This document shows, piece by piece, positions 34,759-44,318 of a stretch of 64,000 nucleotides of DNA. Source of the DNA: an uncultured Acidimicrobiales bacterium (GTDB lineage Bacteria; Actinomycetota; Acidimicrobiia; Acidimicrobiales; SHLQ01); NCBI GenBank assembly GCA_938041035.1, contig CALHYX010000020.1, positions 1 through 64,000 of the forward strand, read 5' to 3'. Position 1 is the stretch's first letter; each line of letters starts with the position of its first letter. The notes under the pieces are model-generated. The model did no database searches and had not been told where the DNA came from. It was given only the letters and a program-made list of their open reading frames with translations. The position numbers were made by a program, and so were the translations under genes.

Positions 34759-35781
34759 CTATTTGCGAAGCACCGAGACATCGGGTGCGAACCCGAGGCC
34801 GGGGGTCGTCGGCACCGCGATTCGTCCCGCCGTGATCACCGGCATCGGTCCGACATCGCGGGCCAGCACGGCGGCGGTGGCCAGGCCCGCGGCCGGTTGG
34901 TCCGGGCCGAGGGCGCCGGCGACGTGCAGAGCGGCGTGCAGCCCAACGGCGTTGTCGAGGAACGAGGTCACCACCACGCCGAGACCGGCGGCCCGGGCCC
35001 GAGCTGCCAGCGCGAGCGCAGAGGTGACCCCACCGAGCGGGGGGAGCTTCACGATCACCACGTCGACTGCACCCCCGTCGATCAGGGCGGCGGCCGCGGT
35101 CGGATCGGCACCCGATTCATCGACCGCTATCGGGACCGGGAAATACCGCCGCAACTCTTCCCAGTCGACGGGGTCGGCGGTGGGTTCCTCGACGTACTCG
35201 ACGTCGACGTCGACGGCGACGGCGAGACCCTCGCGAGCATCGCCGACCGACCACCCCCGATTGGCGTCGATGCGCAGGGCGATGTCGTCGCCGACCGCGG
35301 CGCGCACCGCGCGCATACGACGGGCGTCATCGGCGATGGGGTGCGCACCCACCTTGAGCTTGAGGGTGGTGTACCCCTGCGCCACCGCATCCACTGCGCC
35401 CGCGGCCGCGCCGGCCGGGTCCGTTTCCACGATCAGCGCGTTTACGGGCACGGATTCGGCTGGATGGTCGGCCAGGGCAGCGGCCAATGGCCGGTCGCTG
35501 CGGCGCGCCCCCAGGTCGGCCAGGGCAACATCGACTGCAGCCGCGGCGATCGGCGCCGACGAAAGGTCGGCGTCGGGAACGTCGACCCACGCCCGCAGTG
35601 CGGCCTCGACCTCGTCGTAGTCGCCGCCGGGCCAGCCCGGTAGCGGAGCGGCGTCGCCCCAGCCCTCCACGCCGTCGGCGCGCAACCGCACCAGGACACC
35701 CCGTCGGTCGGCGATGACGCTCGACCCGGTCGCAATCGGCGACACCAACGGCAGCCGGTACGGAAACAGATCGGCCTGCAT
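34759..35781 (-). CDS. menC: o-Succinylbenzoate synthase MenC
   Basis: 340 aa of the enolase superfamily. Catalytic layout is complete: K141-L-K143 in TLKLKVG, metal ligands Asp172 (RIDANRGW), Glu199 (VEYVEEPT) and Asp221 (IAVDES), and the second acid/base Lys245 (VVIVKLPP). It dehydrates SHCHC to OSB in menaquinone synthesis. Start overlaps the menH stop by one base (TGATG), so it is translated from the same operon as menH, menD and menF. Confidence 0.9.
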   Translation of the reverse strand: MQADLFPYRLPLVSPIATGSSVIADRRGVLVRLRADGVEGWGDAAPLPGWPGGDYDEVEAALRAWVDVPDADLSSAPIAAAAVDVALADLGARRSDRPLAAALADHPAESVPVNALIVETDPAGAAAGAVDAVAQGYTTLKLKVGAHPIADDARRMRAVRAAVGDDIALRIDANRGWSVGDAREGLAVAVDVDVEYVEEPTADPVDWEELRRYFPVPIAVDESGADPTAAAALIDGGAVDVVIVKLPPLGGVTSALALAARARAAGLGVVVTSFLDNAVGLHAALHVAGALGPDQPAAGLATAAVLARDVGPMPVITAGRIAVPTTPGLGFAPDVSVLRK

Positions 35782-36614
35782 CAGTCCGGTACCCCCTCGA
35801 GAAACGCGAGCACCGCTGCCGCGGTGGTCGCGGGTTGTTCGAGGTGGGCGGCATGACCCGCGTTCGAGATGGTCTCGGCCGAGCCGTGAGGCGTTAGCCC
35901 GGCCATCCGGTCGGCCAGGGCTCGGAACTTGAGATCGTCGCTTCCGGCGAGGAAGTGCATCGGCACCGCGCTCCCCGGCAGTTCATCGTCGACCGCCGGC
36001 ATCGACCCCGTACCCATACCGCGAAGGCTGTTCGCCAACCCGAGCGGATCATTGGCCAGGCGTTCGACCCGCGCTCGTTCGCGCACCGCCGCGGGTAACC
36101 GGGCCTGGGTGGCGAAAAGCGGGTTGGCCATCCATCGCTCGACGAAGGCCTCCACCCCGTCACGCTCGATCGCGTCGGCCAGTTCGGCGTCGGCCTGGCG
36201 GCGAGCCGCCGCTTCGACGGGATCGATCAGACCCGGCGACGCGCCGACGGTGACCAACGCCCGAACCCGCTCCGGCGCATCGAGCGCCAGGCGCAGCCCG
36301 ACCCGACCACCCATCGAGTAGCCGACAACCGCCACCGGCGCGTCGGCGAAACGGTCGATCAGCGCCGCAACCTGCGCGGCGCAGTCACCGATCGCGTAGG
36401 ACTCGACGGCGGCGGGCTTGGCGCTACGACCATGGCCGACGAGATCGGGAGCGATGACCCGCCACCCCGCCTGCGCCAACGATTCGGTCAGTGGAGCCAT
36501 CGCCGAAGCCGAACCGGTGAACCCGTGAAGCACCACGACGGTCGCGCCCGCGGGCGGACCGGAAACGGAGGCCACGATCTCGACCCCGCCGGGCGCGACC
36601 CGTAGCTCGGTCAC
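35781..36614 (-). CDS. menH: SHCHC synthase MenH (alpha/beta hydrolase)
   Basis: 277 aa. HGFTGSASAMAPL (oxyanion region), nucleophile elbow GYSMGGR (Ser100), acid in LAGSDDLKF, His in SNAGHAAHLEQP: a full alpha/beta-hydrolase triad. MenH removes pyruvate from SEPHCHC to give SHCHC. Assignment rests on HGFTGS plus GYSMGGR, which are characteristic of MenH, and on position between menD and menC. GTG start overlaps the menD stop by 4 bp. Confidence 0.88.
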   Translation of the reverse strand: MTELRVAPGGVEIVASVSGPPAGATVVVLHGFTGSASAMAPLTESLAQAGWRVIAPDLVGHGRSAKPAAVESYAIGDCAAQVAALIDRFADAPVAVVGYSMGGRVGLRLALDAPERVRALVTVGASPGLIDPVEAAARRQADAELADAIERDGVEAFVERWMANPLFATQARLPAAVRERARVERLANDPLGLANSLRGMGTGSMPAVDDELPGSAVPMHFLAGSDDLKFRALADRMAGLTPHGSAETISNAGHAAHLEQPATTAAAVLAFLEGVPD

Positions 36615-38344
36615 GACAGGGGTCGGGTCGCCGTGTCCACAGCCGCTTCGAGTTCCCGGTGCTGGTCGAGGTCGACCTGGCGATCGACCGCGACGCGAAT
36701 CACGTTCACGCCGCCGCGCTCGACAGCCCCGGAGACGGCCGCGGCGAGGCCGGCGTTGTCGGAGACATCGACGAAGTGCACGCCCGCGAGGCCGGCGACC
36801 GCGCCGAGGTCGACATCCGGATCGGTGGTGAACAGTTCGTCGAACGCCACGGCTTCGCCGCGGGCCGCGATCGGGAGAAACGAGAAGATCGCTCCACCCC
36901 GGTTGTCGACGACCACGATGGTCAGGTCGAGCCCCAACCGGGGACCGGCGAGCAGGCCGCCGAGGTCGTGCAGGAAGGCGATGTCGCCGGTCAACAACAC
37001 GACCGGGCCGATGTCGGCGGCGGCCACACCGAGGGCGCAGGAATTCAGGCCGTCGATACCGCTTGCGCCCCGGTTGGCGAACATGCGCACCGGCTGGTCC
37101 GATACCGGCCAGAAACCATCGACATCACGAATCGGCATGGAGTTCGAGACGTACACATTCGCACCAACGGGAATCGACCGGGCGATGGTTCGCACCACCA
37201 GCGGCTCCGTCATCGGCCCCGAATCGACCGCCGCGGCTATGGCGGCGGCCGCCGCCGCGTCCGCGTCGCGCCACGCGGTTGCCCACGGTGACAGCGATGC
37301 CGGCCCGATCCGGTCGGCGAGAGCATGAGCCAGCGCTACGGGATCGGCGTCGACCACCCGGGTGACGAGGTCGCTCGGGTCGTGCCAACGGTGGGCCGGG
37401 TCGACCAGAATCACCGCCGGGTTGCAGGCTTCGGCCCAGAGGCGAAACGGTTTGCTGGTCGGGTTGTTCCCGAAGCGCAGCACGACCTCGGCGCGGTGCG
37501 CAGCCGCGAACGCGGTGCGCATCAGGTGATCACCATGGGCGAGCACGACCTGATCGTCGACCCCGGCTCCGGCCCGGGCCTGCGAACACGGCTCGGCCAT
37601 CACCGGCCACGAAGCGGCCCGCCCCAACGCGCTGAGCGCGGCGCCGAGGGCCGGGTCCTCGTTCGGACCGGCGACGATGAGGCCGCGCTCGGTCGTCGTG
37701 ATCACGTCGACGAGGTCGTCGACAAGGCTCGGCGCCGGGCCGATCGCCGGGCGATCGATTCGCACGGGTGATGCGGCGGGGTCCGGGCCAACCCAGTCGA
37801 CCGGCGGCAGAGGCTCACGCAAGGGCCAGTTGAGGTGGATGGGCCCGGGGTTCGCGCCCGTGGCTTCGACCACGACCCGAGCGGCCAGCCGACGGGCCCG
37901 GGCCGGCTCGGCTTCGGTGGCCACCGGCAGTTCGTGAAACCACCGTACGGCGGTGCCGAACAAGTGCACCTGGTCGATGGTCTGACCGGCGCCCATCTCG
38001 CGCAGTTCCGGCGGGCGATCGGCCGTGCACACCAGAAGGGGCACCCCGGTGTGATGGGCCTCGATCACGGCCGGAAGATAGTTGGCGGCCGCCGTGCCCG
38101 AGGTACACACGAGTACGACCGGCTGCCCGGTCGCCCGGGCCAAGCCGAGGGCGAAGAAGCCCGCCGAACGTTCATCGATCTGCACCCACGTGCGCAGGCC
38201 CGGCGTGAGGTGGGCGCTGATGGTCAGCGGTGTCGAGCGGCTTCCCGGGGACACGACCACGTGGGCGACTCCCTGGCCGGCCAGTTCACCAAAGAACGCC
38301 GCCGCCACCTCGTAGGCCCGGTCGGGATGCCCGATCGGCGCCAT
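36611..38344 (-). CDS. menD: SEPHCHC synthase MenD (ThDP enzyme)
   Basis: 577 aa, full length. The N-terminal pyrimidine domain has VVVSPGSRSTPLTI and the ThDP-activating Glu in VQIDERSAGFFALG, then CTADRPPELREMGAGQTIDQ, a MenD signature. The pyrophosphate domain has LLTGDIAFLHDLGGLL...VVDNRGGAIFSFLP (the GD...N metal motif). It condenses isochorismate with 2-oxoglutarate, the committed step to menaquinone. Start overlaps the menF stop. Confidence 0.94.
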   Translation of the reverse strand: MAPIGHPDRAYEVAAAFFGELAGQGVAHVVVSPGSRSTPLTISAHLTPGLRTWVQIDERSAGFFALGLARATGQPVVLVCTSGTAAANYLPAVIEAHHTGVPLLVCTADRPPELREMGAGQTIDQVHLFGTAVRWFHELPVATEAEPARARRLAARVVVEATGANPGPIHLNWPLREPLPPVDWVGPDPAASPVRIDRPAIGPAPSLVDDLVDVITTTERGLIVAGPNEDPALGAALSALGRAASWPVMAEPCSQARAGAGVDDQVVLAHGDHLMRTAFAAAHRAEVVLRFGNNPTSKPFRLWAEACNPAVILVDPAHRWHDPSDLVTRVVDADPVALAHALADRIGPASLSPWATAWRDADAAAAAAIAAAVDSGPMTEPLVVRTIARSIPVGANVYVSNSMPIRDVDGFWPVSDQPVRMFANRGASGIDGLNSCALGVAAADIGPVVLLTGDIAFLHDLGGLLAGPRLGLDLTIVVVDNRGGAIFSFLPIAARGEAVAFDELFTTDPDVDLGAVAGLAGVHFVDVSDNAGLAAAVSGAVERGGVNVIRVAVDRQVDLDQHRELEAAVDTATRPLS

Positions 38345-39645
38345 CAGGGGTGCAGGAGGTCGGCGAGGGCCCGCAGCTTCACGGCGGTCTCGGCCAACTC
38401 GCGATGCGGGTCCGACTCGCTCACGACGCCGGCTCCGGCGAACAGGTGGGCGCCATCGGCATCGACCAGGGCCGAGCGCAGCCCCACCCGAAACTCGCCG
38501 TCGCCGGCCAGGTCACACCACCCGACGGGAGCGGCGTACCAGCCCCGGTCGAAATGTTCGTGGGCATCGAGCCACGCCACGGCGGCATCGGTGGGCGTAC
38601 CCGCCACCGCGGGCGTCGGGTGCAGCGCGCCGGCCATCGACAACAGATCGACATCGGTGGGGGCGGCGGCGCGGATCGGTGTGTGCAGGTGCTGGATGTT
38701 GCGGAGCTGCATGACTTCGGGGGCGCCGGGGTCCTCGATCGCGACGCCGATCTCGGCCAACCGCCGCCGGATGTAGCGCACCACAAAGTCGTGCTCGGCC
38801 CGGTCCTTGTGACTGCCCAACAGCCCGGCCCGAAGGGCGGCGTCACCCGCGGGGTCGAGGCCCCGAGGGGCGGATCCGGCCAGGGCGGCGATTCGCAACT
38901 CGTCGTGCCAGCGACCCACCAGGCGTTCGGGGGTCGCCCCGAAGAACGTTTGATCACCGGCGCCGATGGCGAAGGTGGCGCAGTCGGCATAGGCCGCCCG
39001 TAACCGATCGAGCGATCGGAGGAGCTGGCCCGGTTCGCCCCAACCCGCGAGGTGAGCGGCTCGGGCCAACACCACCTTGTCGAAGGTTCCGTCGCCGATG
39101 GCGGCGATACCGCGGCCCACGAGGTCGACGTAGTCGTCATCGTCGTCGAAGTGGCTCTGATCGAACGGAGCCGGCACGGTGGGGTCGACGGCATCGCCGG
39201 CCAGCTCGGTGACGGTGGGCGTCCAGTGCCCGCTGGGGTCGGGGCTGGTGAGCACCGCCCAGGACCGGCCGTTGCGGTTGATCACCAGCAGCTCGGGCAG
39301 GACGAGCCGCGCGCCCGGAAAGTTGTCCCACGCAGGACCGCGACCGCTGGGGGTGGTGCCAAAGGCGGCACCGCCGACCAGCAACGGGTTGGCGCCGGCG
39401 CCGAGAGCGATCGATTCGGCGAGCTCGCCGCGGGCGGCGGAGAGGATCGGGAAGGGATCGAGACCCCGCTCGACCTCGATGACGGCCGCCGCGCCCAGAG
39501 CGGCGATCGAGAAGCCGCTACGGGCGAAGAAGGTGCGGTGCTCGTCGGTGGATGAGCCCCAGATGGCCAGCGGATCGGTGCCGGGAGCGAGCTCGATGCG
39601 ATGCGTGTGCAGCGTGCCGCTGCCGAGCGTGGCCAGCGCGCTCAC
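38344..39645 (-). CDS. menF: Isochorismate synthase MenF
   Basis: 433 aa, chorismate-binding family. The C-terminal core contains FDKVVLARAAHL, FFGATPERLVGRWHDELRIAALAGSAPRG, VMQLRNIQHLHTPIRA and LHPTPAVAGTPTDAAVAW, the last being a hallmark of isochorismate synthases. It converts chorismate to isochorismate at the entry of the pathway. GTG start overlaps the merR stop. An entC-type role in siderophore synthesis is possible by family but unlikely because menD follows directly. Confidence 0.9.
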   Translation of the reverse strand: MSALATLGSGTLHTHRIELAPGTDPLAIWGSSTDEHRTFFARSGFSIAALGAAAVIEVERGLDPFPILSAARGELAESIALGAGANPLLVGGAAFGTTPSGRGPAWDNFPGARLVLPELLVINRNGRSWAVLTSPDPSGHWTPTVTELAGDAVDPTVPAPFDQSHFDDDDDYVDLVGRGIAAIGDGTFDKVVLARAAHLAGWGEPGQLLRSLDRLRAAYADCATFAIGAGDQTFFGATPERLVGRWHDELRIAALAGSAPRGLDPAGDAALRAGLLGSHKDRAEHDFVVRYIRRRLAEIGVAIEDPGAPEVMQLRNIQHLHTPIRAAAPTDVDLLSMAGALHPTPAVAGTPTDAAVAWLDAHEHFDRGWYAAPVGWCDLAGDGEFRVGLRSALVDADGAHLFAGAGVVSESDPHRELAETAVKLRALADLLHP

Positions 39646-40391
39646 GCCTGCTCCACCCGTTCGACGGCGATGCGCACGAGGGTGGCCTCGAAGTGCGCGG
39701 CGACCATCTTGGTGACCGCGGGGACGAGGTCGGCGACCGCGGCTCCCACCTCGGCCCGGTCCACGCCGTCGGCGGCACCGTGGAACAGCTCGACCGCGTC
39801 GGCGGCGAGCGTCTCGACATGCTCCGCGTGGCGAACGGCGAGGGCGCTGAGGCGATCGAGCGGGAGACCCGCTTCGATCAGCGAGGCGGCGGCGGCGAGC
39901 ATCTCGACCGCGTCGGCGTCGAAGAACTCGGTTTCGCCATCGGCGGCCGGGGCGAGTAGCCCGGCGTCGATGATGAGGTCGACCAGCGACCCATCGAGAC
40001 CCGACGCCGACGCCAGCTCGGCCCGGTCGAGTCGAGGGGCCGAGGGCCGGGTGGCGGCGAGCGAACCCAGCAGCGGGTCGGATGCCGCGCCGAACAGTTC
40101 GATCATCTGCGCGAGGGTGAACCCCCGGTCGGCCAGATCGCGGATCGCGGCCAACCGCTCGAGGTGGGTGGGCCCGTACCAGCCGATGCGGCCTTCCTTC
40201 ACCGGCGGATCGAGCAGGCCCTGCTTCTGGTAATAGCGAATCGTGTCGACACTGACCGACGCCGCCGCGGCCAGTTGTTCCACCCGAAACCGCACCGCGT
40301 TGGTGGGAACCGCGTTGGTGGGAACCGCGTTGGACGGCACGGTGTCATCGGAAACGGTGTCGGTGGTGCCCACCACATCGGTATCGGCCAT
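39642..40391 (-). CDS. MerR family transcriptional regulator leading the menaquinone operon
   Basis: 249 aa from ATG 40391. After an unusual (NAVPT)n stretch, the winged helix is RFRVEQLAAAASVSVDTIRYYQKQGLLDPPVKEGRIGWYGPTHLERLAAIRDLADRGFTLAQM, a typical MerR head. The C-terminal 150 residues are helical with no metal-binding cysteines, so it is not a metal sensor. It ends overlapping menF, so it is transcribed together with men genes and may set their expression in response to an unknown effector. Confidence 0.87.
   Translation of the reverse strand: MADTDVVGTTDTVSDDTVPSNAVPTNAVPTNAVRFRVEQLAAAASVSVDTIRYYQKQGLLDPPVKEGRIGWYGPTHLERLAAIRDLADRGFTLAQMIELFGAASDPLLGSLAATRPSAPRLDRAELASASGLDGSLVDLIIDAGLLAPAADGETEFFDADAVEMLAAAASLIEAGLPLDRLSALAVRHAEHVETLAADAVELFHGAADGVDRAEVGAAVADLVPAVTKMVAAHFEATLVRIAVERVEQA
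40296..40334 (+). repeat. 15-bp tandem repeat inside merR
   Basis: CGCGTTGGTGGGAAC repeats twice plus a partial third copy (40296-40310, 40311-40325, 40326-40334). In the protein it encodes NAVPT repeats just before the helix-turn-helix. Copy number could vary by slippage without breaking the frame. Confidence 0.75.
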
Positions 40392-40446
40392 CACCACCCA
40401 TCATATGAGTGATTACTCCAAGAGTGACAACTCCCACGATTAGGGC

Positions 40447-41715
40447 CTAGGTCAAGAGGCTCGACAGCAGGTGGATCAGGAAGCCGGCGAGGCCGCCGAC
40501 CAGGGTGCCGTTGATACGGATGAACTGGAGATCGCGGCCGACCTGCAACTCGATGCGCTCGCTGGTCTCCTCGGCATCCCACCGCTCGACCGTCGAGGCG
40601 ATGAGATCGGCGACCTCGGTCCGCCCCTGCTCGGCGACGTACTGGAGGGCGCTCACCGCCCAACGGTCGACCTTTTCCTGGAGATCGGGGTCCGACGCCA
40701 GCGCCTCTCCCGCGTTCTGTAGCGCCTGATCGATCCGCTGGCGCAGCTCGCTGTCGGCGTCCTGAGACGACGACACGATCATCTGCTTGAGGTCGAGCCA
40801 CAGCGCGGTGATCCATTCCCGGAACTTCGGGTGGGCCAGCAATTCGGCTTTCAGCTCCTCGCCGCGCTCGCGCATCTCCGGCGACGTGCGCAGCTGCAAC
40901 GCCACCTCGCTCACCCGTCCATCGACGCTGCGCCGCAGCTGATGGTCGGGGTCGCTCAACAGTTCGAGCAGGAATCGATTGACCCCGGCAAAGATGCGTT
41001 CGAACACCTTGTCGTCGACCGGCTCGGGCACCCACCAGGGCGACTCGCGGGCCAACCGGGAACGAAGCATGTTCTCGTTGTCGTCGAGGACGGTGCTGAT
41101 CGAGCGCAACGTCGCCTCAAAGACGGTGTGGTGATGCCCGCCGTCCACCGCGAACTCGATCACCCGGCCCGCGATCGGCGCAACCGGCACCTTCTCGGCC
41201 CGATCGATCACGATCGCCTCGATGCTCGCTTGGACGTCGTCGTCGTTCAACACCTCGGTGACGGCCTGCACGACCGCGCCGGCCTGGCGCCCGACCGACG
41301 ACGCGTTCTCGGGCTCGGACAACCACTCCCCCAGCCGTCGCCCCGGGCCCACATTGCGAAGGCGCTCGGCCAGGACGTCGCCGTCGAGAAAGTTGTCCTG
41401 CACGAAGTCGCCGAGGTTCTGCCCGATCTGATCCTTGCGCTTCGGGATGATCGCCGTGTGCGGGATCGGCAGACCCAACGGATGGCGAAACAGCGCCGTT
41501 ACCGCGAACCAGTCGGCGATCCCGCCCACCATGGCCGCCTCGGCCGTCGCCTCGACGTAGCCGAGCACGCCGGTGCGATCGCCGGTGACCTTGGCGTACA
41601 CGTAGACGGCGGTCGCCACGAGCAGTAGGAGCGTCGCCTGGGCTTTCATCAGCCGCAGGTTTGACGCCCGGGCCTGATCGTCGGGGGTGAGTTGCATGGT
41701 CGAAGCCATGGCCAT
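40447..41715 (-). CDS. DUF445 family membrane protein
   Basis: About 422 aa; start placed at ATG 41715, though the frame is open to 41751. N-terminal span ATLLLLVATAVYVYAKV, then GYVEATAEAAMVGGIADWFAVTALFRHPLGLPIPHTAIIPKRKDQIGQNLGDFV, the diagnostic DUF445 block. A long helical, charged region follows. The C-terminal hydrophobic segment LVGGLAGFLIHLLSSLL forms a second anchor. Function of the family is unknown. Separated from merR by 55 bp, the merR promoter being in that gap. Confidence 0.88.
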   Translation of the reverse strand: MAMASTMQLTPDDQARASNLRLMKAQATLLLLVATAVYVYAKVTGDRTGVLGYVEATAEAAMVGGIADWFAVTALFRHPLGLPIPHTAIIPKRKDQIGQNLGDFVQDNFLDGDVLAERLRNVGPGRRLGEWLSEPENASSVGRQAGAVVQAVTEVLNDDDVQASIEAIVIDRAEKVPVAPIAGRVIEFAVDGGHHHTVFEATLRSISTVLDDNENMLRSRLARESPWWVPEPVDDKVFERIFAGVNRFLLELLSDPDHQLRRSVDGRVSEVALQLRTSPEMRERGEELKAELLAHPKFREWITALWLDLKQMIVSSSQDADSELRQRIDQALQNAGEALASDPDLQEKVDRWAVSALQYVAEQGRTEVADLIASTVERWDAEETSERIELQVGRDLQFIRINGTLVGGLAGFLIHLLSSLLT

Positions 41716-41867
41716 GACGTTACGCACCCACACCGAAAACCGGGCAGACACCCCCGCAGAAGATCAAGGCGGTCGACGTGACCAACAAGCGGGCGCCCCG
41801 CCGGTCGCGCCGCCTTCGAGTCCGCCCACGGGCCCGATTGCATCCCGCGGCGCGCTAGAACGTGTGG

Positions 41868-42773
41868 ATGCGGGTTGCTGACCTCCCTCGCCCTCTCGGC
41901 CTCGTGCTCTCCGGTGGCGCCAGTCTGGGCGCCACGCAGATCGGCATGCTCCGCGCCCTCGAGGAAGCAGAGGTTCGCCCGGACCTCGTCGTCGGCACGT
42001 CGGCCGGCGCTATCAACGGCGCTCTGGTCGCCGCCGACCCGAGCCAGGCCGCCGATCGGCTCGAGGAGGTATGGAAGGGACTCGACCGCGAATCGGTGTT
42101 TCCGGAGAGCCCGCTCGCCATGGCGATGCTGCTGGCTCGTACCCGGCGCCACGTGTTCTCCAACGATGCCCTCGGCGAATTGATCACCGCCCACCTGCCG
42201 GTGGCCGACTTCGCCGACCTCGATCTACCGTTCGGCGCGGTGGCCACCGACGTGGTCACCGGGCATGCCCACCTGATGACCGACGGCGACATCGCCAGCG
42301 CGCTGCTGGCGAGTGCCGCCATACCCGCGGTGTACCCGCGGGTGCAGCGCGATGGGCGGGAGCTGAGCGACGGTGGGCTGACGGCCAACGTGCCGGTCCG
42401 CCAAGCGCTGGCGATGGGAGCCAAGAGCATCGTCGTGCTCGACGCCGGCCAGGCGTGTCACCGGGTCGCGCCACCGGCCCATGTGGCCGAGACCATCATG
42501 CAGTCGGCCCAGATCCTCATGCGCCACCAGGTGGTGCGCGACGTCCGGTCGGTCGCCCGCCGGGTCTGCGTTGTGCACATCCCGCCGCTGTGCGTCGATG
42601 TTTCGCCCTTCGATTTCAGTCACCGCATCGAACTCATGGCCGAGGGCTATGCCGTCGCCCGCCGCTTCCTCGCCAAGGTCGACGTCACCGACCGCGGACT
42701 GTTCGGTGGGCCCCATCGCCATGAGGACGGCGCCGACACCATCGACCAGCGGGCCCAGGTTTCGTTCTGGTAG
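41868..42773 (+). CDS. Patatin-like phospholipase
   Basis: 301 aa. Glycine-rich loop GLVLSGGASLGATQIGML, nucleophile GTSAG (Ser45) and the dyad aspartate in ELSDGGLTAN (DGG) match the patatin/RssA family, which cleaves acyl chains from lipids. In-frame GTG 41862 is an alternative start. No signal or span; probably cytosolic or membrane-associated. Divergent from DUF445; the 152-bp gap between them shows no strong motif. Confidence 0.88.
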   Translation: MRVADLPRPLGLVLSGGASLGATQIGMLRALEEAEVRPDLVVGTSAGAINGALVAADPSQAADRLEEVWKGLDRESVFPESPLAMAMLLARTRRHVFSNDALGELITAHLPVADFADLDLPFGAVATDVVTGHAHLMTDGDIASALLASAAIPAVYPRVQRDGRELSDGGLTANVPVRQALAMGAKSIVVLDAGQACHRVAPPAHVAETIMQSAQILMRHQVVRDVRSVARRVCVVHIPPLCVDVSPFDFSHRIELMAEGYAVARRFLAKVDVTDRGLFGGPHRHEDGADTIDQRAQVSFW

Positions 42774-42825
42774 ATCCCGTGGGCGCGGGGTCGCGCAGGC
42801 GCGTTCGGTCGAGAACCGGTATGGT

Positions 42826-42845
42826 CCGTTGGAGCGCTCCAACGG
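42826..42845. promoter_or_regulatory. Perfect 20-bp palindrome before xylA (LacI-type operator)
   Basis: CCGTTGGAGCGCTCCAACGG is fully symmetric with a central CG, the form of LacI/CebR-type operators (TGGAGCGCTCCA core). It ends 44 bp before the xylA ATG, and TATGGT just upstream (42820-42825) could be the -10 box. Binding by a xylose-responsive LacI-family repressor is inferred; no such gene is in the window. Confidence 0.75.
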
Positions 42846-42889
42846 TCAAGGGTGGCCGCGACGACGAGCGATCCGTTTAGGGGGAATTC

Positions 42890-44221
42890 ATGGCTGAACC
42901 GTTCTTCACCGACGTCACCGCGCCGATCGCGTACGAGGGACCCGGGTCGACCAATCCCCTCGCCTTCCGCTGGTACGACAAGGACCGGGTCGTCGGCGAC
43001 CGGACGATGGCCGAGCATCTTCGATTCGCGGTGTGCTACTGGCATTCGTTCAACTGGCCGGGCAGCGACGTGTTCGGCGAGGGAACCTTCGACCGACCCT
43101 GGCTCGCCGCCGACCTCGACCCCATGGCGGCGGCCCACCAGAAGCTCGAGGCCGCCTTCGAGTTCTTCGAAAAGCTCGGCGCTCCGTTCTTCTGTTTCCA
43201 CGATCGGGATCTCGCCCCGGAAGGCGCTACCTTCGCCGAGAGCTGCGCGAACCTCGACGCGCTGGCCGATGCCGCGGCCGAGGCGATGGAGCGCACCGGT
43301 GTACGCCTGCTGTGGGGCACGGCCAACGCCTTCAGCCACCGGCGTTACATGGCCGGAGCATCCACCAACCCAAACCCCGAGGTGTTTGCCCACGCCGCAG
43401 CCCAGGTCGCGCACGTGCTCAACACCACCCATCGCCTGGGCGGCGAGAACTACGTGCTCTGGGGCGGGCGCGAGGGTTTCGAAACGCTGCTCAACACCGA
43501 CCTCCGGCGCGAGGCCGACCAGCTCGGCCGGTTCCTCAACCTGGTGGTGGAGCACAAGCACAAGATTGGTTTCGAGGGCACCATCCTCATCGAACCCAAG
43601 CCCCAGGAACCCACCAAACACCAGTACGACTACGACACCGTGCACGTGCACTCCTTCCTGCAGCGCTACGGGCTGCTCGGGGAGATCAAGGTCAATATCG
43701 AAACCAACCACGCGACGCTGTCGGGTCACGACATGCACTTCGAGATCGCCTACGCCGTACAGAACGACCTGTTCGGTTCGATCGACGCCAACCGCGGCGA
43801 CGACCGCCTCGGCTGGGACACCGACCAGTTTCCGAACTCCGTCGAGGAGATGAGCCTGGTGATGTACGAGATCCTTCGCGGCGGAGGCTTCACCACCGGC
43901 GGCCTCAACTTCGACACGAAGCTGCGCCGCATGTCCAACGACCGGACCGACCTCTTCCACGGCCATATCGGCGGCATGGACACCATGGCCAAGTCCCTGC
44001 TCGTCGCCCAGAAGATGGTCGACGATGGTGCCCTGGCCGCCGCGGTGGCCGATCGCTACGCCGGCTGGGACGGGCCGCTCGGCCAGGAGATCATGGGCGG
44101 CGCTTCGCTCGAGGACCTCCACGCCCGGGTGGTCGAAACCAACCTCGACCCCGCACCCGTATCCGGCGGGCAGGAGGCGCTCGAAAACCTGGTGAACCGG
44201 TACCTCGACACCGACCTCTGA
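42890..44221 (+). CDS. xylA: Xylose isomerase
   Basis: 443 aa, class II length. [12 protein letters not shown] contains the catalytic His and Asp; [19 protein letters not shown] is the family signature; [16 protein letters not shown] and [13 protein letters not shown] hold metal ligands (Glu, His). It interconverts D-xylose and D-xylulose. A GGGGGA ribosome site precedes ATG 42890. No xylulokinase or transporter follows, so the rest of xylose catabolism is elsewhere; a shared LacI-type regulator could tie them together. Confidence 0.95.
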   Translation: MAEPFFTDVTAPIAYEGPGSTNPLAFRWYDKDRVVGDRTMAEHLRFAVCYWHSFNWPGSDVFGEGTFDRPWLAADLDPMAAAHQKLEAAFEFFEKLGAPFFCFHDRDLAPEGATFAESCANLDALADAAAEAMERTGVRLLWGTANAFSHRRYMAGASTNPNPEVFAHAAAQVAHVLNTTHRLGGENYVLWGGREGFETLLNTDLRREADQLGRFLNLVVEHKHKIGFEGTILIEPKPQEPTKHQYDYDTVHVHSFLQRYGLLGEIKVNIETNHATLSGHDMHFEIAYAVQNDLFGSIDANRGDDRLGWDTDQFPNSVEEMSLVMYEILRGGGFTTGGLNFDTKLRRMSNDRTDLFHGHIGGMDTMAKSLLVAQKMVDDGALAAAVADRYAGWDGPLGQEIMGGASLEDLHARVVETNLDPAPVSGGQEALENLVNRYLDTDL

Positions 44222-44272
44222 TACTCGCGTCAAGGTCACGCCAAAGCGCCGGTCGCCGGGCATGACGAGTAT
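44221..44272. terminator. Inverted repeat after xylA, possible terminator
   Basis: ATACTCGCGTCA (44221-44232) and TGACGAGTAT (44263-44272) pair over 10 bp with a two-base bulge, enclosing a GC-rich inner stem (GCGCCGGTCGCCGGG). It starts at the last base of the xylA stop. No T-run. Confidence 0.35.
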
Positions 44273-44318
44273 CTGCGCGTTTCCTTAACAACGCTCGTTA
44301 TCAACCGATTGAGAACGC

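Noticed and set aside
40412..40427. Imperfect dyad TTACTC-n3-GAGTGA before merR as MerR operator
   Set aside because: Arms are short with a mismatch and the spacing does not suit a typical 19-20-bp MerR promoter; too weak to list as a feature.
42647..44263. A 538-codon minus-strand frame
   Set aside because: Antisense to xylA, which is beyond doubt.
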